DNA of 64,000 nt from Ohtaekwangia sp035628875. GTDB lineage: Bacteria > Bacteroidota > Bacteroidia > Cytophagales > Cyclobacteriaceae. Of the stretch, positions 61,592 through 64,000 are shown one piece after another. Numbering within the stretch: position 1 is the first letter of the stretch; each line of letters opens with the position of its first letter. The translations under genes were made by a program, and so were the position numbers. Below the pieces are notes generated by a model. That model worked only from the letters and a program-made list of their open reading frames with translations, did not search any database and had not been told where the DNA came from. Location of the stretch: the NCBI GenBank assembly GCA_035628875.1, contig DASPIZ010000060.1:1-64000 (forward strand), given 5' to 3'.

Positions 61592-63553
61592 ATGAAAAAT
61601 ATCCACGCATTATTAACAATCACCGTACTTACAATCTCAACCGTATGCTTCTCGCAGGTCAGGCTTCCAAAACTGATCAGTGATGGCATGGTACTTCAAC
61701 GCAATACCAAAATAACGGTTTGGGGATGGGCTTCAGCAGGTGAAAAAGTAACCATCACCTTCGCTGGTAAAAACTATAAAGCAACGACTACACCTGCGGG
61801 AACGTGGAAACTTGAGCTTCGGGAAATGAAGGCGGGTGGTCCATATACGATGACCATCTCAGGGAAGAATACAATCGAGATAAAAGACATATTGATCGGA
61901 GATGTCTGGCTGTGTGCCGGACAATCGAACATGGTACATCAGCTGGACATTCACGATGTTACGTATGCAGATGATATTGCCAGTGCTAACTATCAGGCTA
62001 TACGCCATTTCAAAATACCTACCAAAGCGCTTCTTTCAGGTCCCGGTGAAGATATAGGCGACGGTGCCTGGCAGTTAGCGGTCTCTGAGGACGTAAGGCC
62101 TTTCTCGGCGGTTGCATATTTTTTCGCGCGCAAGTTATATGGTAAATACAAAGTGCCGATAGGCCTGATCAATGCCAGTGTAGGAGGAACGCCGATAGAA
62201 TCCTGGATTAGCGCTGAGGGATACAAAGCATTCCCTGAGAAGTTAAAGATCATTGAAGAGAACAAAGACACAGCTTTTGTACGTCGTCATTCTGGTAATC
62301 CGTTCTCCGCTAACAGAAAATCTCCAGCGTCTTCAGACAAAGGTCTGCAGGGAGAGACACCATGGTATGATCCGGACTTCACTCCGAAGAACTGGCGTAG
62401 CATTAACATTCCAGGTTATTGGGAAGATCAGGGTATTAAAGACCTGAACGGTGTGGTATGGTACCGCAGAGAAATTGAAATACCCAAGTCCATGGCAGGA
62501 GAGAAGGCACGTGTGTTCTTAGGAAGAATTATTGACGCGGATCAACTTTACATCAATGGAAAAGAAGTCGGGCGCACCACCTATCAGTATCCCCAGAGAC
62601 GATACAACGTACCGGCTGGTGTACTCAAAGAAGGTAAAAATACATTTGTGATCCGGATAACCAACAATTCTGGCAAAGGTGGTTTTGTACCAGATAAACC
62701 ATACTACATCTTCAATGGTGCTGATACGGTAGACTTAAAAGGCTATTGGCAGTATAAGGTGGGAGAGGTATTTGTTCCCTTTGATTTCTCAGCTTTATCG
62801 AAACAGAATGAGGATGAACCAAAAACCCGAAGGATAAACCCGCAGAACGAACCCACTGCGTTATATAATGGCATGGTAGGTCCTTTAATTCAATATCCTG
62901 TAAAAGGTGTTTTGTGGTACCAGGGCGAAAGTAATACAGGTCGTCCAGAAGAATATACGGACTTCATGAAGGCCTTGGTCAATGGATGGCGAACAGTATA
63001 TAAGAATCTTGATTTACCCTTTATCTATGCCCAGCTTCCTAGTTTCATGGAGGTTACCTATTTGCCTTCTGAAAGCAATTGGGCTGCCTTCAGAGAATCA
63101 CAATTGAAAGCTTTGAGCATTCCACATACAGCGATGACAGTAAACATCGATCTGGGAGAATGGAATGATATTCATCCTGACAATAAAAAAGATGTGGGTG
63201 AGCGAATGGCCCTTGCTGCGCAAAAGCTTGTTTATGGAGAGGATGTTGTTTATTCCGGTCCGCTTTACAAAGCGTATAAGATAGAGGGTAACAAAGTAAT
63301 CATTAGCTTCACGCATGTTGGAAGCGGACTTATCACAGACGATGGCGAGGAACTAAGTGAGTTTGCGATTGCCGGAGAGGATAAAAAATTCGTTTGGGCA
63401 AACGCAAAGATTGAAGGAAACAATGTAATTGTCTGGAGCGACGAAGTTTCGAATCCAAAATACGTTCGCTATGCCTGGGCTGATAATCCGGATAACCCTA
63501 ACTTATACAACACAGAGGGTTTGCCTGCTTCGCCATTCAGGATAGGTGAGTGA
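61592..63553 (+). CDS. Sialate-O-acetylesterase/acetylxylan-esterase-type lipase-fold enzyme
   Basis: The 653-residue secreted enzyme has a signal peptide (MKNIHALLTITVLTISTVCFS) and an SGNH hydrolase split by a beta-sandwich insert. Catalytic Ser112 lies in CAGQSNM, then NASVGGTPIESW, WYQGESNTGR and the His region NDIHPDNKKDVGERM. The insert (about 270-385) resembles the jelly-roll of beta-galactosidases. Such enzymes remove acetyl groups from glycans. Next to a GH30 glucuronoxylanase, acetylxylan (as in CE20) is the best guess; sialic acid is less likely. It may share a transcript with the GH30 gene. Confidence 0.85.
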   Translation: MKNIHALLTITVLTISTVCFSQVRLPKLISDGMVLQRNTKITVWGWASAGEKVTITFAGKNYKATTTPAGTWKLELREMKAGGPYTMTISGKNTIEIKDILIGDVWLCAGQSNMVHQLDIHDVTYADDIASANYQAIRHFKIPTKALLSGPGEDIGDGAWQLAVSEDVRPFSAVAYFFARKLYGKYKVPIGLINASVGGTPIESWISAEGYKAFPEKLKIIEENKDTAFVRRHSGNPFSANRKSPASSDKGLQGETPWYDPDFTPKNWRSINIPGYWEDQGIKDLNGVVWYRREIEIPKSMAGEKARVFLGRIIDADQLYINGKEVGRTTYQYPQRRYNVPAGVLKEGKNTFVIRITNNSGKGGFVPDKPYYIFNGADTVDLKGYWQYKVGEVFVPFDFSALSKQNEDEPKTRRINPQNEPTALYNGMVGPLIQYPVKGVLWYQGESNTGRPEEYTDFMKALVNGWRTVYKNLDLPFIYAQLPSFMEVTYLPSESNWAAFRESQLKALSIPHTAMTVNIDLGEWNDIHPDNKKDVGERMALAAQKLVYGEDVVYSGPLYKAYKIEGNKVIISFTHVGSGLITDDGEELSEFAIAGEDKKFVWANAKIEGNNVIVWSDEVSNPKYVRYAWADNPDNPNLYNTEGLPASPFRIGE

Positions 63554-63623
63554 TGATCTGCATCTTTATCTGTATAAGCGAGATGTTGGTATCAGGGTTA
63601 TTATGCTTCGAAGCGATTGAATG

Positions 63624-63956
63624 CTTTCACCGCGAAGGCGCGAAGCCGCAAAATACCGCAAAGAAGAGATTTAAATTGAAAAAATCATTCCGTGTATTCT
63701 TCTGTGGTTTCTGCGATTTCTGTGAGAGAAAAGGCTCACGGAATAACACAGAAAACACAGAGAATCCCACAAAAAGTTTAGCTGTAACAAATGATTTGAC
63801 TTAAGTCTTCAGGGTTCTTACTCTTGAAAGGAGCTTCGAATACTTTCACCGCGAAGGCGCGAAGCCGCAAAGTACCGCAAAGTACCCGCAAAGAAGAGAT
63901 TTAAATTGAAAAAATCATTCCGTGTATTCTTCTGTGGTTTCCGCGATTTCTGTGAG
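63624..63956. repeat. Two direct copies of a ~110-bp intergenic repeat
   Basis: A unit starting CTTTCACCGCGAAGGCGCG and reaching the TTTCTGTGAG end occurs at 63624-63726 and 63843-63956, about 85-90% alike by eye. The second copy has an extra GTACCCGCAAA near 63886. The TTCCGTGTATTCTTCTGTGG part is shared with the 49106-49275 cluster. The remaining bases from 63554 to 64000 show no gene; an open frame at 63550-63804 is made of repeat sequence. Confidence 0.85.
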
Positions 63957-64000
63957 CGAAAAAACTCACCGAAATAACCGTAACCCAACATTAAAAAAAG

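Noticed and set aside
63550..63804. Plus-strand 84-codon frame after the esterase
   Set aside because: It runs through the 63.6 kb repeat and has repeat-derived composition.

Overview
The window reads as chromosome from a Bacteroidota organism, most likely a Cytophagales-type free-living polysaccharide degrader. This rests on a SusC/SusD pair, genes with weak Shine-Dalgarno sequences, several TAnnTTTG-type promoter elements of the kind described in Bacteroides and Flavobacterium, TPR-linked sensor kinases, a long PurF-like amidotransferase and a complete run of complex I membrane genes. No rRNA, tRNA, CRISPR array or integrase gene was recognised.

Layout. (1) 1-7.9 kb is an accessory strip of small, mostly plus-strand genes: lipoproteins, an APH-type phosphotransferase, a VOC protein and a HigB-HigA toxin-antitoxin pair with a palindromic operator. 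Five frame-disrupted genes sit here (480-718, 3898-4384, 5270-5702, an IS4-type transposase relic at 5740-6476, an S41 peptidase at 6744-7873). (2) 8-24.9 kb is envelope and signalling: an L,D-transpeptidase, a NarL-type kinase and response regulator facing each other across a repeat field, MscS, an alpha-2-macroglobulin/PBP1C pair, an OmpA/SPOR-like protein, a TPR protein ending in a lone histidine-kinase dimerisation domain, and cystathionine beta-synthase. (3) 24.9-34.6 kb holds pyrR-pyrB, two tandem secreted paralogues, an EVE-domain protein, a GT9 glycosyltransferase, a Tat-exported PhoX-like protein and a PurF-like amidotransferase.

(4) 34.7-45 kb holds nuoHIJKLMN, all on the minus strand, but nuoH and nuoI are separated by a complete TPR sensor histidine kinase and a block of dispersed repeats; nuoA-G are not in the window. 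(5) 45-52.5 kb is housekeeping: murI, a zinc-ribbon membrane protein, fabI, ispE, an EamA transporter, an LptF/LptG-type permease and tgt. (6) 52.6-63.6 kb is a polysaccharide utilisation locus: LacI regulator, a LacI-type operator, SusC, SusD, a TIG-domain surface glycan-binding lipoprotein, a GH30 subfamily 8-like glucuronoxylanase broken by one frameshift, and a sialate-O-acetylesterase-type carbohydrate esterase. The GH30/esterase pairing suggests acetylated glucuronoxylan as the target.

Related dispersed repeats recur between genes at 9.6-10.3, 41.4-41.9, 47.9-48.1, 49.0-49.3 and 63.6-64.0 kb. They account for nearly all gene-free stretches over 300 bp. The points most worth following are the sensor kinase embedded in the nuo run, the kinase-less TPR/DHp protein, the repeat modules, the perfect hairpin inside the glycan-binding lipoprotein signal sequence, and the clustering of broken genes in the first 8 kb.
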